A DNA stretch of 51,315 nucleotides from Alphaproteobacteria bacterium. GTDB lineage: Bacteria > Pseudomonadota > Alphaproteobacteria > M2410. The position numbers and the translations under genes are program-made. The notes beneath the pieces were generated by a model. That model had not been told where the DNA came from and did no database searches. It worked only from the letters and a program-made list of their open reading frames with translations. Position 1 is the stretch's first letter. Every line of letters begins with the position of its first letter. The DNA lies in assembly GCA_030614785.1 (NCBI GenBank), contig JAUWTJ010000024.1:1-51315 (forward strand), given 5' to 3'. Positions 33,801 through 45,210 of the stretch are shown here, piece by piece.

Positions 33801-35312
33801 ATGGCAATGTTTGACGACGAAAAGGCCGGGAACGCGGAAAATTTGGTCCTCAGGATCAAACCCGACGGAACCTTGCTTGCCGTCACGCCAGGGACCAATC
33901 CGATCAAACTCGTCGATCCGCTTGCAATCGGCGGCTCCATAAACACTCATATCCATGAAGAGGAGCAAGCGTCCTTCCTGCAAAACTGTATCTGGGTCGC
34001 AGGTGCCGCCGAGCGGAAGGTCACTTTGCAGATGCGGTTTTGCAAGGGATCTAAATGGTGGATCCTGGTCAACGCCAGAATTGAACACGGCTCAAAGGGC
34101 GCGCTTAAAGTCCTCGTTGAATACGACGACGGCGCTTCAGCAAAGATGAATGAAGCACAGCTTTCCAATCTCGTGGAAGCTTCAAGTCAGGGTGCGGTGG
34201 TCATCGGTCCTTCGGGACCATCCTATATCAATCAGGGCTATGCTCGCCTCATTGGTTATGATGACATCGAAGAGCTGCTCGCAAGTCACGACTTTGAATT
34301 AGGCCGCAACATTCATCCCGACGATCTGCCGATGATCTTGAAAAGAGTCGAGGCTCGCCTGAAAGGCGAAGATGTTCCCGGAACCTACAATTGCCGTTTC
34401 ATTCGCAGGGATGGAGAGGTCATCTGGGTTGAGATCATGGCCAGCCGAATTACCTGGGACGGTGAACCGGCTTCTCTGTCCTGGATAACTGACATTACTG
34501 ATCGCAAGAAAGCGGAATACGAAGTCGGAGAGTTTACCCGACAGTTGAACGAGGCAAGGCGCGCTGCAGAACGAGCCAGCCAGGCAAAATCCGAGTTCCT
34601 TGCAATGATGAGCCATGAAATCCGAACCCCTCTGAACGGCGTCATCGGCATGACCGAGGTTCTCAAGCTCTCGGATCTCAGCGAAAAACAACACTCCATG
34701 GCAGAAGTTATTGAAAGTTCCGGACGCAGCCTGCTCGAAATTTTGAATAATATTCTCGACCTGTCAAAGCTGGAGGCCGGCCACACGGAGCTGCATGAGG
34801 ATGTGATGGATCTGCACGACGTCGTTTCGTCGGTTGTGCGTGTCATGCTGCCGATTGTCGAAGGAACATCGATCAACCTCAAGACTGATTTCGGCCCCGA
34901 CCTTCCCGACTCTATATTTTGCGATGGCGGAAAACTACAGCAGGTGCTGAACAATTTCGTCGGAAATGCACTGAAATTCACATCAGAAGGCAATGTCACG
35001 ATCCGGGTGTCGAGACCACAGATTGATGATGGACATGACCGCATCCTCTTTGAAGTCAAGGATACCGGGATAGGTATCAAACCGGAGACGATCGGCAAAC
35101 TTTTCAACCGTTTCGTTCAGGCCGACAGCTCAACGTCCAGAAAATTCGGAGGAACCGGCCTCGGTCTGGCAATATGCAAAGAGCTTGCTACCCTGATGAA
35201 TGGAGAGATCGGGTGTGAAAGCATCGAGAACGAAGGAAGCACGTTCTGGATCGCCTTGCCTGCTCGGGACATGGAATTCGGCACCGTCGATCAGACATCC
35301 AGCGCAAGTTGA
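33801..35312 (+). CDS. soluble PAS-domain sensor histidine kinase
   Basis: A 503-aa kinase without membrane segments, so it senses in the cytosol. A poorly defined N-terminal domain (1-115) is followed by a PAS/PAC domain (about 120-240, ending SWITDITDRKKAEYEV), a coiled coil, HisKA with phospho-acceptor H272 (MMSHEIRTPLNG), and HATPase_c with N box (NFVGNALKFT), G1 (VKDTGIGI) and G2 (GGTGLGLAICKEL). No receiver domain is fused and no response regulator is adjacent, so it is an orphan kinase here. It is inserted on the plus strand between rnj and mce, which are otherwise close neighbours in related genomes. Confidence 0.92.
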   Translation: MAMFDDEKAGNAENLVLRIKPDGTLLAVTPGTNPIKLVDPLAIGGSINTHIHEEEQASFLQNCIWVAGAAERKVTLQMRFCKGSKWWILVNARIEHGSKGALKVLVEYDDGASAKMNEAQLSNLVEASSQGAVVIGPSGPSYINQGYARLIGYDDIEELLASHDFELGRNIHPDDLPMILKRVEARLKGEDVPGTYNCRFIRRDGEVIWVEIMASRITWDGEPASLSWITDITDRKKAEYEVGEFTRQLNEARRAAERASQAKSEFLAMMSHEIRTPLNGVIGMTEVLKLSDLSEKQHSMAEVIESSGRSLLEILNNILDLSKLEAGHTELHEDVMDLHDVVSSVVRVMLPIVEGTSINLKTDFGPDLPDSIFCDGGKLQQVLNNFVGNALKFTSEGNVTIRVSRPQIDDGHDRILFEVKDTGIGIKPETIGKLFNRFVQADSSTSRKFGGTGLGLAICKELATLMNGEIGCESIENEGSTFWIALPARDMEFGTVDQTSSAS

Positions 35313-35386
35313 GGCAAATCGATCTCATGGGTGACGTGGTCGCCGTCCACATTCCGGAATCCGCAGGAAACTAAAAGGACCCTGCC

Positions 35387-37075
35387 TCAATCCTCGACGC
35401 GGAATATTTCGATCATAATCTGCGGGCGCTTGCCCCAGGCGAATTTGAGCCGGGACCTGATGGCCCGTCGCACTTTTTCCTCGACCGCCCTGTCTTGCTG
35501 ACGGTCGCGCGACAACATATCATCAAGGGCGCTGGTGACGTCGTCACTTAAGGTCTCGTAGAGTGTTCTGCCTGAAGCCCCCCGGGCGTCTGGCAGTCCA
35601 ACGCCTGTAATGCGGGCATCGTCGAGCATCTCGCCTGCGTCAGTCATGACAAGAGCGGCAAACACTACCCCCTGCTCGGCAGTTTTCTTGCGATCACGCA
35701 TTGAGCCTGCGCCTGAGGGAACCAGAATATTACCATCGAGATGCAGCCGCCCGTGGGGGACTTCGTCAATGACCTCAGCCGGGCCCGGAGCGAGACGGAT
35801 AAGCCCCCCGTTACCGGTCATAACGGTTTGCGGAACCTGGAGAGATTTTGACAGATCCATATGCTCTCTCAAGTGCCGCATTTCACCGTGGACCGGAACC
35901 GCAATTTCCGGTCTGACCCACTGATACATTTGAGCAAGTTCATCGCGGCACGGATGGCCCGACACATGGATAAAGGCATCATCAGCGGCGATAACCCTGA
36001 CACCATTTTCGACGAGCCGTTCCTGCATGATATGGATGCTGCGCTCGTTTCCGGGAATGACCCTTGACGAAAAGATCGCCGTGTCACCCTTCTCCAGGAC
36101 GACATTCTTGTGATCGCCGCGCGCAATCCGACCAAGCGCTGCGCGGTCTTCACCCTGACTACCGGTACACAGATAGAGCACCTTGTCCCGGGGCAAATAC
36201 CCTGCCTCGTTTTCATCGACGAAATCGGTGAAATCTGTGAGATATCCGTTGTCTTTGGCGGCCGCGACAATCTTGATCATGGAGCGCCCGACAAGGCAGA
36301 CATGTCGATCATTTTCCCGGGCTGCATGAAAGGCACTATCGAGACGCGCGACATTGGAGGCGAAAGTTGTCAGCGCGACCCGGCCGTTTTGTCCGGCGAC
36401 CACTTCAACAAGGCTTTTACGCACATCCGCCTCGGAACCGCTTTGACCTTCCACGAAGACATTGGTGGAATCGCAGATCATGGCGAGAACACCTTCCTCG
36501 CCCAGGGCCTGGATCTTTGATGCATCGGTTACATCGCCAAGAACCGGATCCGGATCGATCTTCCAGTCGCCGGTGTGGAAAACCGTTCCGAGCGGCGTAC
36601 GGATAATCAAACCATTGGGTTCAAGAATTGAGTGGGTCAGGGTCACGAGCTCTATTTCGAACGGCCCAAGCGTAAAGGCGCTATCGAGGTCGACCGTATG
36701 AAACGGCACCTCGCCCTGAAGCCCGGCCTCGGCCAGTTTTGAGTGAACCAGAGACGCTGTGAAGGGCGTGGCATAGACCGGGCATTGAAGAAACGGCCAC
36801 AGATGCGGCACGGCACCAATATGATCTTCGTGACCATGGGTCAGGACAATACCCAGAAGATCATCCTTGAGGTCAACAATAAATTGCGGGTCTGCCATGA
36901 TGAGATCGACACCCGGCGTCGTGTCGTCGCCGAAGGTTACCCCGACGTCTACAACAATCCACTTGCGCGCATGTGGTGGCCCAAAGCCAAAGACATTAAA
37001 ATTCATGCCTATCTCACCGCAACCACCAAGCGGGAGAAAGACGAGCTCATCATTTTTTGTTGCGTCTGCCTTCAC
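35387..37075 (-). CDS. rnj: ribonuclease J
   Basis: A 562-aa metallo-beta-lactamase/beta-CASP nuclease with 5'-3' exonuclease and endonuclease activity on RNA. The metal site H80-G-H82-E-D84-H85 (LTHGHEDHIG), HTGDWKIDPDP and the beta-CASP elements (GRSMIKI, SGHPCRDEL, VHGEMRHL) are present. The C-terminal domain covers about 450-562. The start is a GTG 3 bp after the coaX stop, because no in-frame ATG precedes the conserved LVFLPLGGCGEIGMN. It belongs to the nuo-birA-coaX-rnj series and is probably translated from the same messages. Confidence 0.95.
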   Translation of the reverse strand: MKADATKNDELVFLPLGGCGEIGMNFNVFGFGPPHARKWIVVDVGVTFGDDTTPGVDLIMADPQFIVDLKDDLLGIVLTHGHEDHIGAVPHLWPFLQCPVYATPFTASLVHSKLAEAGLQGEVPFHTVDLDSAFTLGPFEIELVTLTHSILEPNGLIIRTPLGTVFHTGDWKIDPDPVLGDVTDASKIQALGEEGVLAMICDSTNVFVEGQSGSEADVRKSLVEVVAGQNGRVALTTFASNVARLDSAFHAARENDRHVCLVGRSMIKIVAAAKDNGYLTDFTDFVDENEAGYLPRDKVLYLCTGSQGEDRAALGRIARGDHKNVVLEKGDTAIFSSRVIPGNERSIHIMQERLVENGVRVIAADDAFIHVSGHPCRDELAQMYQWVRPEIAVPVHGEMRHLREHMDLSKSLQVPQTVMTGNGGLIRLAPGPAEVIDEVPHGRLHLDGNILVPSGAGSMRDRKKTAEQGVVFAALVMTDAGEMLDDARITGVGLPDARGASGRTLYETLSDDVTSALDDMLSRDRQQDRAVEEKVRRAIRSRLKFAWGKRPQIMIEIFRVED

Positions 37076-37078
37076 GTT

Positions 37079-37864
37079 CTAGCACGCCCTGACGTGGGCA
37101 GAATTACGACGATACAGTTCGACAAGCCCCCGAATAGTAATGTCCTGGTCGACGTGGTCAATGACGTCCGTGGCATTGCGGAAGAGCGCCGAAAGTCCGC
37201 CGGTGGAAATCACTGTCATCTCTTCCTCACGTTCGATTTTAATGCGAGCAACAAGGCCTTCAATCATTGCGACATAGCCCCAGAACACCCCGGACTGCAT
37301 GGCGGAAACGGTATCCGATCCGATAACCGCCTGCGGCCGCGCAATGGCGACGCGAGGCAATTGAGCGGCGGCCTGATGCAGTGCCTCAAGCGACAGGTTG
37401 ATCCCCGGCGCGATAATCCCACCTTCATAGGCGCCGTCCGCGTGCACGACATCAAAGGTGGTTGCTGTCCCAAAGTCGACAATAATCAGGGGACCGTCAT
37501 ACTTGATATGAGATCCGACGGTGTTGACGATCCGGTCAGCACCGACTTGTGAAGGTTGCGCAATGCGCACTTCAAACCCCAGATCAACATTGCCCTGACC
37601 GACCACAAGAGGCTCGGTGTTGAAGAACCTCCGGCAAAGGGACTGAAGATTAAAGAGTGTCTGAGGAACAACCGTCGAAATAATACAGGCGTCAATATCC
37701 TGTTGGTCAATTCCATCGAACGCCAGCAAATGATGAAGCCAGACAAGATATTCATCGGCGGTGCGCGAGCCTATGGTCGAAATGCGCCATTGGCCTCTGG
37801 TTTCCTTGCCATCGTGGACAGCGAAAACCGTATTCGTATTACCTGCATCGATCGCCAGTAGCAT
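37079..37864 (-). CDS. coaX: type III pantothenate kinase CoaX
   Basis: A 261-aa ASKHA-fold kinase that makes 4'-phosphopantothenate, the first step from pantothenate to CoA. Family motifs are [13 protein letters not shown] (phosphate loop), QVGADRIVN and [12 protein letters not shown], with [23 protein letters not shown] following. The ATG at 37864 is clear. It sits between birA and rnj, as in many alphaproteobacteria. Confidence 0.96.
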   Translation of the reverse strand: MLLAIDAGNTNTVFAVHDGKETRGQWRISTIGSRTADEYLVWLHHLLAFDGIDQQDIDACIISTVVPQTLFNLQSLCRRFFNTEPLVVGQGNVDLGFEVRIAQPSQVGADRIVNTVGSHIKYDGPLIIVDFGTATTFDVVHADGAYEGGIIAPGINLSLEALHQAAAQLPRVAIARPQAVIGSDTVSAMQSGVFWGYVAMIEGLVARIKIEREEEMTVISTGGLSALFRNATDVIDHVDQDITIRGLVELYRRNSAHVRAC

Positions 37865-37897
37865 TGCGCCAGATCCTGATCTTAAAATCCCGAGGTG

Positions 37898-38641
37898 CTA
37901 AACAAAGAAGACTTCACCGGCGGTTATCTTGCGGATCGATCCATCGCCCTGTTCTATCACTAAAGCACCCGTTTCGTCCAAGTCTGTAAACGTTCCAGTG
38001 ACGGTTTCGCTGCCAAGGCGCGCTTCAATCAGCTCGCCCTGGCCTTTGGCCCTGTCCAGCCAGGCGGCGCGAACCGAGGGAAATCCCTCATCAATCCAGT
38101 TGCGATAGCGCTTTGCAAAGGCCGCTGCGAGGCGTTCCAGGAACTCAAGGGACGTCGGCGGGGCTATACCTGCCGCTTCCAGGGATATTGCAGGATAGGG
38201 CATATCTTCGGGGTAAAAGGTCAAATTGACACCGCAGCCGATCGAGAGCCAGTCCAGCTTGCCGCCCGCAGAAGCCGTCGACTCCAGTAAAATACCGGCA
38301 ATCTTCTTGTCATCAAACAGGACATCATTTGGCCATTTGAGCTCAACTTGCCTCACCGGGGAGAATGCTTGCAGGACATCGGAAAGAGCAAGGGCGGCCA
38401 CAAAGGAAAGCTCGGCGCCCTTGCCGGCATCGCAATCAGGCCGCATGAGCAGTGTTGCGCTGAAATTACCCTCCCGGGCAACCCATTCCCTGCCACGCCG
38501 GCCTCTTCCGGCTGTCTGAACGGCTGTCCAGATCCAGACCGCCAGGTCGTTTTCGGCAAACCAGTCTGCGGCCATATCCCGAGCGAAGTCAGATGTACTG
38601 CCCAGCTCCGGGAAACCCAGGAAGGTAAATCCGTCCGGCAA
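37898..38641 (-). CDS. birA: biotin-[acetyl-CoA-carboxylase] ligase BirA (monofunctional)
   Basis: A 247-aa biotin protein ligase that attaches biotin to the carboxylase carrier protein. Catalytic signatures are QTAGRGRRGREW (biotinyl-AMP loop), KWPNDVLF with its catalytic-site lysine, and KIAGILLE. There is no N-terminal helix-turn-helix, so it cannot act as the biotin repressor. The only credible start is the TTG at 38641, since no ATG or GTG occurs in frame between it and the upstream stop. It lies 47 bp after nuoN. Confidence 0.92.
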   Translation of the reverse strand: MPDGFTFLGFPELGSTSDFARDMAADWFAENDLAVWIWTAVQTAGRGRRGREWVAREGNFSATLLMRPDCDAGKGAELSFVAALALSDVLQAFSPVRQVELKWPNDVLFDDKKIAGILLESTASAGGKLDWLSIGCGVNLTFYPEDMPYPAISLEAAGIAPPTSLEFLERLAAAFAKRYRNWIDEGFPSVRAAWLDRAKGQGELIEARLGSETVTGTFTDLDETGALVIEQGDGSIRKITAGEVFFV

Positions 38642-38688
38642 ATTTGGTGCTTCAGCGATAGACGAGCCCTCCGGTCAGTCGATGAGGG

Positions 38689-40185
38689 TCAACCCGCCCC
38701 TGCAGCAATGGTCACAGGGACAATCGACCGTGCCGCCACATCGGCCCATTCAAGAGGGAATCGCATGACCAGCATGAACAATACTGTGAATATTCCTGAT
38801 ACCGCAAGAAGACCGCGATGGGCAAGCGGCATCGGCTTTTTGAAAGATCCGGCCGGCTCATCAAAGAACATAACCTTGACTACGTTAAGGTAGTAAGCGC
38901 AGCTGATCACACTGGCAATAAAGCCCAGCACCGCCAACCACGCATAGCCGGCCTCAATCGCTGGCAGGAAGACAAAGAGTTTTCCGAGGAACCCGGCAAG
39001 CGGAGGGATGCCGGCCAGCGAAAACATCAAAAAGAGCAGTGTCCAGGCAACGACGGGTTGCGTCCTCGACAGTCCGGCCAGGTCGGAAATCTTTTCGACC
39101 ATCCCCTCCTTGCGCCGCATGGCCAAAATGCAGACGAAAACACCGACCAGCGTTACAAGGTAAATCAGCATATAGATCAAGACGCCCTGAATACCGGCAA
39201 CGGTTCCCGCAACAAGACCAACCAGCGCGTAGCCCATGTGGCCGATCGAGGAATAAGCCATCAGGCGTTTGATATTGCTTTGGCCAATCCCGGCGAAGGC
39301 GCCCAGAAACATGGAAGCAATGGCCAGAAAGACGACGATTTGTTGCCACGGGGCGGAGCCATCCACGGGAGGAAACGCGCCCATGGTCACGCGGATGATC
39401 AATGCCATAGCTGCAATTTTCGGTGCCGCCGCAAAGAAGGCCGTCACCGGTGTCGGCGAGCCCTCATAGACATCGGGTGTCCACATGTGGAACGGCACAG
39501 CGGAAACCTTAAAGGCCAACCCGGCCAGCAAGAACGTCATACCGAAGATCACGCCCATATTCTCGCGGTTATCAAGTCCTTCCGAAGCAAAGGCGGCGAT
39601 TGAGGCAAAGTTTGTGGATCCGGTAAAGCCATAAATCAGCGAGGCACCGTAGAGCAACAAGCCTGATGACAGCGCGCCGAGGACAAAATACTTCAATCCG
39701 GATTCCGAGGAGCGCAAGCTGTCACGGTTATAGGCGGCCAGGACATAGAGCGACAGGCTCTGGAGTTCAAGTCCCATGTAGAGGACAATGAGATCATTGG
39801 CGGAAATCATCAGCAGCATACCAACTGTCGCAAGAATAACCAGAATCGGAAACTCAAACCCGCCGATCTTTTCAGTCTTCAAAAAATCGAACGACATCAG
39901 GATCGCGACCGCTGATCCAAGCAGGACAAGATACTTCATGTAAACCGCAAACGGGTCCACCAGGGTCGACCCGTTAAAAGCGCTGGCACTCTGCGGCCCG
40001 ACCGCAACCAGAAACCCGGTAACCACGAGGGCTCCTACACTCAGAAGACTAACCAGAGGGAGCCCCTTGTCGCCGCGGAAGACGCCAATCATCAAGAGCA
40101 CAAGGGCGGCAATCGACAATCCGATTTCCGGTGTCATGATCGAAAGCGATTGCCCGAGGCTGACCGTGTTTTGCGTAACGTCCAT
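38689..40185 (-). CDS. nuoN: NADH-quinone oxidoreductase subunit N
   Basis: An antiporter-like proton-pumping subunit of the complex I membrane arm, 498 aa with about 14 helices. The conserved Glu is in YMGLELQSLSLYVL, the discontinuous-helix lysine in LAFKVSAVPFHMWTPDVYEG, and a further lysine in SNIKRLMAYSSIGHMGYA. It is the last nuo gene, followed by birA, and lies 18 bp downstream of nuoM. Confidence 0.97.
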   Translation of the reverse strand: MDVTQNTVSLGQSLSIMTPEIGLSIAALVLLMIGVFRGDKGLPLVSLLSVGALVVTGFLVAVGPQSASAFNGSTLVDPFAVYMKYLVLLGSAVAILMSFDFLKTEKIGGFEFPILVILATVGMLLMISANDLIVLYMGLELQSLSLYVLAAYNRDSLRSSESGLKYFVLGALSSGLLLYGASLIYGFTGSTNFASIAAFASEGLDNRENMGVIFGMTFLLAGLAFKVSAVPFHMWTPDVYEGSPTPVTAFFAAAPKIAAMALIIRVTMGAFPPVDGSAPWQQIVVFLAIASMFLGAFAGIGQSNIKRLMAYSSIGHMGYALVGLVAGTVAGIQGVLIYMLIYLVTLVGVFVCILAMRRKEGMVEKISDLAGLSRTQPVVAWTLLFLMFSLAGIPPLAGFLGKLFVFLPAIEAGYAWLAVLGFIASVISCAYYLNVVKVMFFDEPAGSFKKPMPLAHRGLLAVSGIFTVLFMLVMRFPLEWADVAARSIVPVTIAAGAG

Positions 40186-40203
40186 GAACCTGTCGTTCCT
40201 GTT

Positions 40204-41748
40204 TTACAATGCTGCGCCGAGCGTCAAAACGCCGGCTTCATGGGCCGCGCGTGCGGCATTAACCTGTTCAATAAGATGGGTCACAGACGCGTCCATCCGG
40301 TCAAGGAATGGCATCGGATAGAAACCCATCCAGATTGTAATGAGCACGAGCGGAATGAGGATGGCTGCCTCACGCCGATCAAGATCGAGAATGTCTTTGA
40401 GGCTGTCTTTGGTGAGTTCACCAAAGATAACCCTGCGATAGAGCCACAGCGCATAGGCCGCACTGAGGATCGCGCCGGTGGTGGCAAACATCGCAACCCA
40501 GGTATTGACCTGGAAGGCTCCGACGAGAACCAAAATCTCACCGACAAAGCCGCCGGTTCCGGGAAGTCCCGCATTGGCCAGCGTGAAGACCATAAAGATC
40601 GCGGCATAGAGGGGCATGCGGTGAACCAGCCCGCCATAGGCGGCGATATCCCGTGTATGCATCCGGTCATAGATGACACCGACGACCAGGAAGAGCGCGG
40701 CTGAGACGATGCCGTGACTGATCATCTGATAGATCCCGCCTTCAATGCCCTGAACGGTCACTGTGAAGATCCCGAGGGTGACGAACCCCATGTGAGCGAC
40801 CGATGAATAGGCAATCAGTTTCTTCATGTCTTCCTGCATCAGCGCGACCAAAGACGTGTAGACAATTGCCATCACGCTCAGAACGAAGATGAAGGTCGAA
40901 AAATAGTCAGAGGCAATCGGGAACATCGGCAGTGAGAAGCGCAAGAAGCCATACCCACCCATCTTCAGGAGGATCGCTGCCAGGATCACAGACCCCGCCG
41001 TGGGCGCCTCCACGTGAGCGTCCGGCAGCCAGGTATGAACTGGCCACATGGGCATCTTTACTGCGAAAGACGCGAAAAATGCCAACCACAGCCAGGTCTG
41101 ATGCTGGGGCGAAAACCAGCTCGTGCCATTCGGCGAAAGACCAGGATCAAGCAACACTGCAATGTCCGCCGTCCCCGCTGTTACATACATCGAGATCATG
41201 GCAACCAGCATGAGGAGCGAACCGAGCAGCGTGTAGAGGAAGAACTTGAAGCTGGCATAAACCCGGCGCTGACCACCCCAGACCCCGATAATGAGGAACA
41301 TGGGAATGAGACCGGCTTCAAAGAAGAAGTAGAACAGGACCAGATCAAGCGCGCAGAACACGCCGATCATCAGCGTTTCAAGAAGGAGAAACGCCAACAT
41401 GTACTCACGCACACGGGTGGTGACCGATTTCCAGGACGCCAGAATACAAATTGGCATCAAAAACGTAGTCAGGATCACGAACATCATCGAGATGCCGTCG
41501 ACACCCATATGATACGTGATGTTGTTGCCGAGCCACTCGCTCTGCTCGACGAACTGGAACTCAGCCGTCGTGGCATCAAAGCCAAAAAGGATCAGCAGCG
41601 ACAGAATGAACGTAAAGACTGTTGTGAAAAGCGCTATTGCCCGGATATTGCGATCCCCTGCCTCCGAAGCACTGGGCGCAATCAAAATGAAGATGCAGCC
41701 AAGCAGAGGCAGGAAGGTCACAAGAGTAAGAATAGGAAGGTCGCCCAT
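40204..41748 (-). CDS. nuoM: NADH-quinone oxidoreductase subunit M
   Basis: A 514-aa antiporter-like complex I subunit. Key residues are the Glu in [15 protein letters not shown], the Lys in [22 protein letters not shown] and [16 protein letters not shown]. Its start overlaps the nuoL stop by 1 bp (TGATG), consistent with translational coupling. Confidence 0.97.
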   Translation of the reverse strand: MGDLPILTLVTFLPLLGCIFILIAPSASEAGDRNIRAIALFTTVFTFILSLLILFGFDATTAEFQFVEQSEWLGNNITYHMGVDGISMMFVILTTFLMPICILASWKSVTTRVREYMLAFLLLETLMIGVFCALDLVLFYFFFEAGLIPMFLIIGVWGGQRRVYASFKFFLYTLLGSLLMLVAMISMYVTAGTADIAVLLDPGLSPNGTSWFSPQHQTWLWLAFFASFAVKMPMWPVHTWLPDAHVEAPTAGSVILAAILLKMGGYGFLRFSLPMFPIASDYFSTFIFVLSVMAIVYTSLVALMQEDMKKLIAYSSVAHMGFVTLGIFTVTVQGIEGGIYQMISHGIVSAALFLVVGVIYDRMHTRDIAAYGGLVHRMPLYAAIFMVFTLANAGLPGTGGFVGEILVLVGAFQVNTWVAMFATTGAILSAAYALWLYRRVIFGELTKDSLKDILDLDRREAAILIPLVLITIWMGFYPMPFLDRMDASVTHLIEQVNAARAAHEAGVLTLGAAL

Positions 41749-43721
41749 CAGTGTGCTCCCCCTGCAAACATGAGGTACGTGATCAGAGCTGCAACACCAA
41801 CCAGCATGGCGAAGGCATAGTGGTAGAGATAGCCGGACTGCATGGCAACGGCCCGCCGCGTCACGTTCAACACAACGCTCGTTACGCCATCAGGCCCGAA
41901 GCCATCGATAATTTTTCCATCTCCGGTCTTCCACAGGAAGCGGCCCAGCCGCTTTAAACTCCGCACAAACAGGAGATCATATAGCTCGTCGAAGTACCAT
42001 TTGTTCTTGAGGAACTTGTACATCAGGCTGTCAGTGGTCGCGGCAGCCTTTTGTGTGCGGGCAAAGTGGCGGATATAGAAGTGGAACGCCATGGCAAGCC
42101 CGATGATGGTCACAACAAACGGCGCCCAGATGACCCACGGATGCGTGTTCTTGATCTCATGAGCATTGTGCAGAACTTCGTGCGTCTGACCATGGATCGG
42201 GAAAGCATCGCCCCAGAATGTCGTGAGGGTTGTCGATGTGAAGGAACCGTAGAAGAGATAGCCGGCAAATGCCGCTCCCAAAGCCAGGATGATCAAAGGA
42301 ATTGTCATCACCCAGGGGCTCTCGTGGACGTGGCCCATGACTTCCTTTGAAGCGCGGGGCTTACCCTCGAAGGTGAGGAACAAGAGCCGCCATGAATAGA
42401 ACGATGTCATCAGCGCCGCAGCAATACCCATCCAGAAGGCGTATGTGCCTTGTGTCGTGCCAGCGGCAAAGGCCGATTCAATGATCGCGTCCTTGGAGAA
42501 GAAGCCCGCCATTCCAATTTGTGTAAACGGTATGCCAAGCCCGGTCAGCGCGATGGTGCCAACCAGCATGAGCCCGAACGTCAGCTGGATCATGGGCCGC
42601 ATGCCGCCCATGTTACGCATGTCCTGCTCGTTTGACATCGCATGGATCACAGAGCCTGCCCCGAGAAACAGCAGTGCCTTGAAGAAGGCGTGTGTGAAGA
42701 GATGGAACATGGCGACCGGATAGGCCGAGACGCCTGCGGCAAAGAACATGTAGCCCAGTTGCGAGCAGGTCGAATAGGCAATGACCCGCTTGATGTCATC
42801 CTGGAAGAGCCCGATGGTCGCGGCAAAGAACGCTGTCGATGCGCCAACGACAGTCACCACCATGAGCGCCGTGGGCGCAGCTTCAAACATGTAGGACAGG
42901 CGGCAAACCATGAAGACGCCAGCGGTCACCATGGTCTCGGCATGAATAAGCGCCGACACAGGAGTTGGGCCCTCCATCGCGTCAGGCAACCAGGTATGCA
43001 GGAAGAGCTGCGCAGATTTCCCCATGGCCCCTACGAACAGAAGGAGACAGATGATGGTCATCGCATGGAAATCCCAGCTGAGGAAATGGAAGACCTCATG
43101 TTCCTTGCTGTGAACCTGGGTGAAAATGCTTTCAAACTCGACGGTTCCGAACACCACAAAGGTCGCCAGGATCCCGAGCACGAAGCCAAAGTCGCCAACA
43201 CGGTTGACCAGGAAAGCCTTGATCGCCGCCGCGTTCGCAGACGGTTTATTATACCAGAAGCCGATGAGCAGATAAGAGGCAAGGCCGACGCCTTCCCAGC
43301 CAAAGAACATTTGCAGGAAGTTCGAGGCGGTCACCAGCATCAGCATGGCGAAGGTAAAGAGTGAGAGATAGGCAAAGAACCGTGGGCGATGCGGATCGTG
43401 GCTCATATAGCCAATGGAATAGATGTGAACCAGACAGGAAACCGTGTTGATCACAACCAGCATCACAGCCGTCAGACTATCGATCTTGAGCGCCCAGTCG
43501 ACCTGGAAGTCGCCAGAACTCATCCAGGTGGCGATCGTCAGGACCATATCCACCTGATTGCCAGTTACATCAAAGAAGACGACCCAGGACAGAACCGCGA
43601 TAATGACCATGAAGGTGCAGGTCAAAATTTCAGCCGCGCGTGGTCCCCACATCTTGCCGGCAGGAATGGCCAGCATCGCACCAAGCAGGGGCAGCAAAAC
43701 TATGAGTTTGTAAGTCAACAT
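41748..43721 (-). CDS. nuoL: NADH-quinone oxidoreductase subunit L
   Basis: The largest antiporter-like subunit (657 aa), at the distal end of the membrane arm. Signatures are [39 protein letters not shown] and [11 protein letters not shown]. The C-terminal extension (about 510-657) corresponds to the long lateral helix and final membrane segment that clasp NuoM and NuoN. It follows nuoK by 12 bp. Confidence 0.97.
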   Translation of the reverse strand: MLTYKLIVLLPLLGAMLAIPAGKMWGPRAAEILTCTFMVIIAVLSWVVFFDVTGNQVDMVLTIATWMSSGDFQVDWALKIDSLTAVMLVVINTVSCLVHIYSIGYMSHDPHRPRFFAYLSLFTFAMLMLVTASNFLQMFFGWEGVGLASYLLIGFWYNKPSANAAAIKAFLVNRVGDFGFVLGILATFVVFGTVEFESIFTQVHSKEHEVFHFLSWDFHAMTIICLLLFVGAMGKSAQLFLHTWLPDAMEGPTPVSALIHAETMVTAGVFMVCRLSYMFEAAPTALMVVTVVGASTAFFAATIGLFQDDIKRVIAYSTCSQLGYMFFAAGVSAYPVAMFHLFTHAFFKALLFLGAGSVIHAMSNEQDMRNMGGMRPMIQLTFGLMLVGTIALTGLGIPFTQIGMAGFFSKDAIIESAFAAGTTQGTYAFWMGIAAALMTSFYSWRLLFLTFEGKPRASKEVMGHVHESPWVMTIPLIILALGAAFAGYLFYGSFTSTTLTTFWGDAFPIHGQTHEVLHNAHEIKNTHPWVIWAPFVVTIIGLAMAFHFYIRHFARTQKAAATTDSLMYKFLKNKWYFDELYDLLFVRSLKRLGRFLWKTGDGKIIDGFGPDGVTSVVLNVTRRAVAMQSGYLYHYAFAMLVGVAALITYLMFAGGAH

Positions 43722-43733
43722 TTCTTTCTGACC

Positions 43734-44042
43734 CTAGCCCTTCATCGAATGGATATCTTCAACCGCGATGGACCCGCGGTTTCGGAAGAAGACTACAAGA
43801 ATAGCCAAACCAATGGCTGCTTCGGCAGCAGCCACAGTCAGCACAAAGAGCGCGAAGACCTGCCCGACCAGATCGCCGTTAAAGGCGGAAAAGGCAACCA
43901 GATTGATATTCACCGAGAGCAGCATGAGTTCGATGGACATCAAAATAATGATGACGTTCTTGCGGTTCATAAATATGCCAAGCGTCCCTATTGTGAAAAG
44001 GATCGCCGAGATCGTGAGATAATGTTCAATACCTATTGTCAT
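43734..44042 (-). CDS. nuoK: NADH-quinone oxidoreductase subunit K
   Basis: A 102-aa three-helix subunit. The conserved membrane glutamates are in [10 protein letters not shown] (helix 2) and [13 protein letters not shown] (helix 3), part of the proton path. The start overlaps the nuoJ stop by 4 bp (ATGA). Confidence 0.97.
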   Translation of the reverse strand: MTIGIEHYLTISAILFTIGTLGIFMNRKNVIIILMSIELMLLSVNINLVAFSAFNGDLVGQVFALFVLTVAAAEAAIGLAILVVFFRNRGSIAVEDIHSMKG

Positions 44043-44641
44043 ATTCCCTGCCCCGGTTTGACATCAACGAGCTCAACGGCCTCATCGCGTGTGCGAGCCA
44101 CCTGCGCTGCAATATTTTGCCGCTTGATACCTGGCCGATGATAGAGCGTCAGAACGATGGCCCCGATCATGGCGACAAGCAGGATCATTCCAGCGGTCTG
44201 GAACATCAAGAAATAGTCGTCGTAAATGAGATTGCCGAGTGCGCGCGTATTGGAAACCTGCCCGACCGCAATCTCCTCAAGGGACTTTGCGCCTTCAGCG
44301 CTGCGCGCACCGAAGGCAAGCAGGAGTTCAAAGAGCAATATGACGCCGACGGTCGCCCCTGCCGGGAGGTTCTGCATCATACCCTGACGCATCTCGACAA
44401 AGTCGACGTCAAGCATCATGACGACAAAGAGAAACAGCACAGCAACAGCGCCCACATAGACGACGACCAGAAGCATGGCGAGAAATTCGGCGCCCAGCAG
44501 AACAAACAGACCTGCCGTGCTGAAGAATGTCAGAATGAGAAAGAGCACCGAATGCACTGGATTGCGCGAGGAGATCACCAAAAGACCACCGGCGATCGCA
44601 ATACTGGCGAAGACATAAAAGGCTATCGCGACGAAGCTCAT
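44039..44641 (-). CDS. nuoJ: NADH-quinone oxidoreductase subunit J
   Basis: A 200-aa, five-helix subunit of the complex I membrane arm. The conserved [17 protein letters not shown] segment is the pi-bulge helix TM3. The C-terminal about 40 residues are polar and cytosolic. It begins 58 bp after nuoI and overlaps nuoK. Confidence 0.96.
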   Translation of the reverse strand: MSFVAIAFYVFASIAIAGGLLVISSRNPVHSVLFLILTFFSTAGLFVLLGAEFLAMLLVVVYVGAVAVLFLFVVMMLDVDFVEMRQGMMQNLPAGATVGVILLFELLLAFGARSAEGAKSLEEIAVGQVSNTRALGNLIYDDYFLMFQTAGMILLVAMIGAIVLTLYHRPGIKRQNIAAQVARTRDEAVELVDVKPGQGI

Positions 44642-44699
44642 TATCTGCTCTCTCTTCCTTCTTCACTTGCCTGTTACCAGGCTCAATTAGTTGCGCAAA

Positions 44700-45188
44700 C
44701 TACCTGTAAGGCGCGTCGAGTTCGAGGTTCCTGGCAATTTCGCGTTCCCAGCGCTCACCGTTCCCCAGCAGCTTCTCCTTGTCATAGAAGAGCTCTTCGC
44801 GGGTCTCGGTGGGCGTTTCGAAATTTGGCCCAAGAACAATTGCATCCACAGGACAGGCTTCCTCGCAGAAGCCGCAATAAATGCACTTGGTCATATCAAT
44901 GTCATAGCGGGTCGTCCGCCGCGATCCGTCATCGCGTTCTTCCGCCTCGATGGTAATGGCCAGTGCCGGGCACACCGCCTCGCAAAGCTTGCAGGCAATG
45001 CAGCGCTCTTCCCCGTTAGCATAGCGACGCAGCGCATGTTCGCCCCGAAAGCGAGGCGACAGGGGGCCCTTCTCGAAGGGATAGTTCACCGTTGGCTTGG
45101 GCTTGAAGAAATACTTCATGCAAAGCCGGAACGCTGTAATGAATTCCAGCAGCAGGAACGATTTGAATATGGCAACAGCTCTGGTCAT
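44700..45188 (-). CDS. nuoI: NADH-quinone oxidoreductase subunit I
   Basis: A 162-aa ferredoxin-like subunit carrying clusters N6a and N6b. The eight ligands are C63, C66, C69, C73 and C102, C105, C108, C112, in two CxxCxxCxxxCP motifs. The amphipathic N-terminus ([18 protein letters not shown]) docks on the membrane arm. It lies 22 bp downstream of nuoH. Confidence 0.98.
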   Translation of the reverse strand: MTRAVAIFKSFLLLEFITAFRLCMKYFFKPKPTVNYPFEKGPLSPRFRGEHALRRYANGEERCIACKLCEAVCPALAITIEAEERDDGSRRTTRYDIDMTKCIYCGFCEEACPVDAIVLGPNFETPTETREELFYDKEKLLGNGERWEREIARNLELDAPYR

Positions 45189-45210
45189 ATTTTCTCTCTG
45201 GCTCCTGCCG

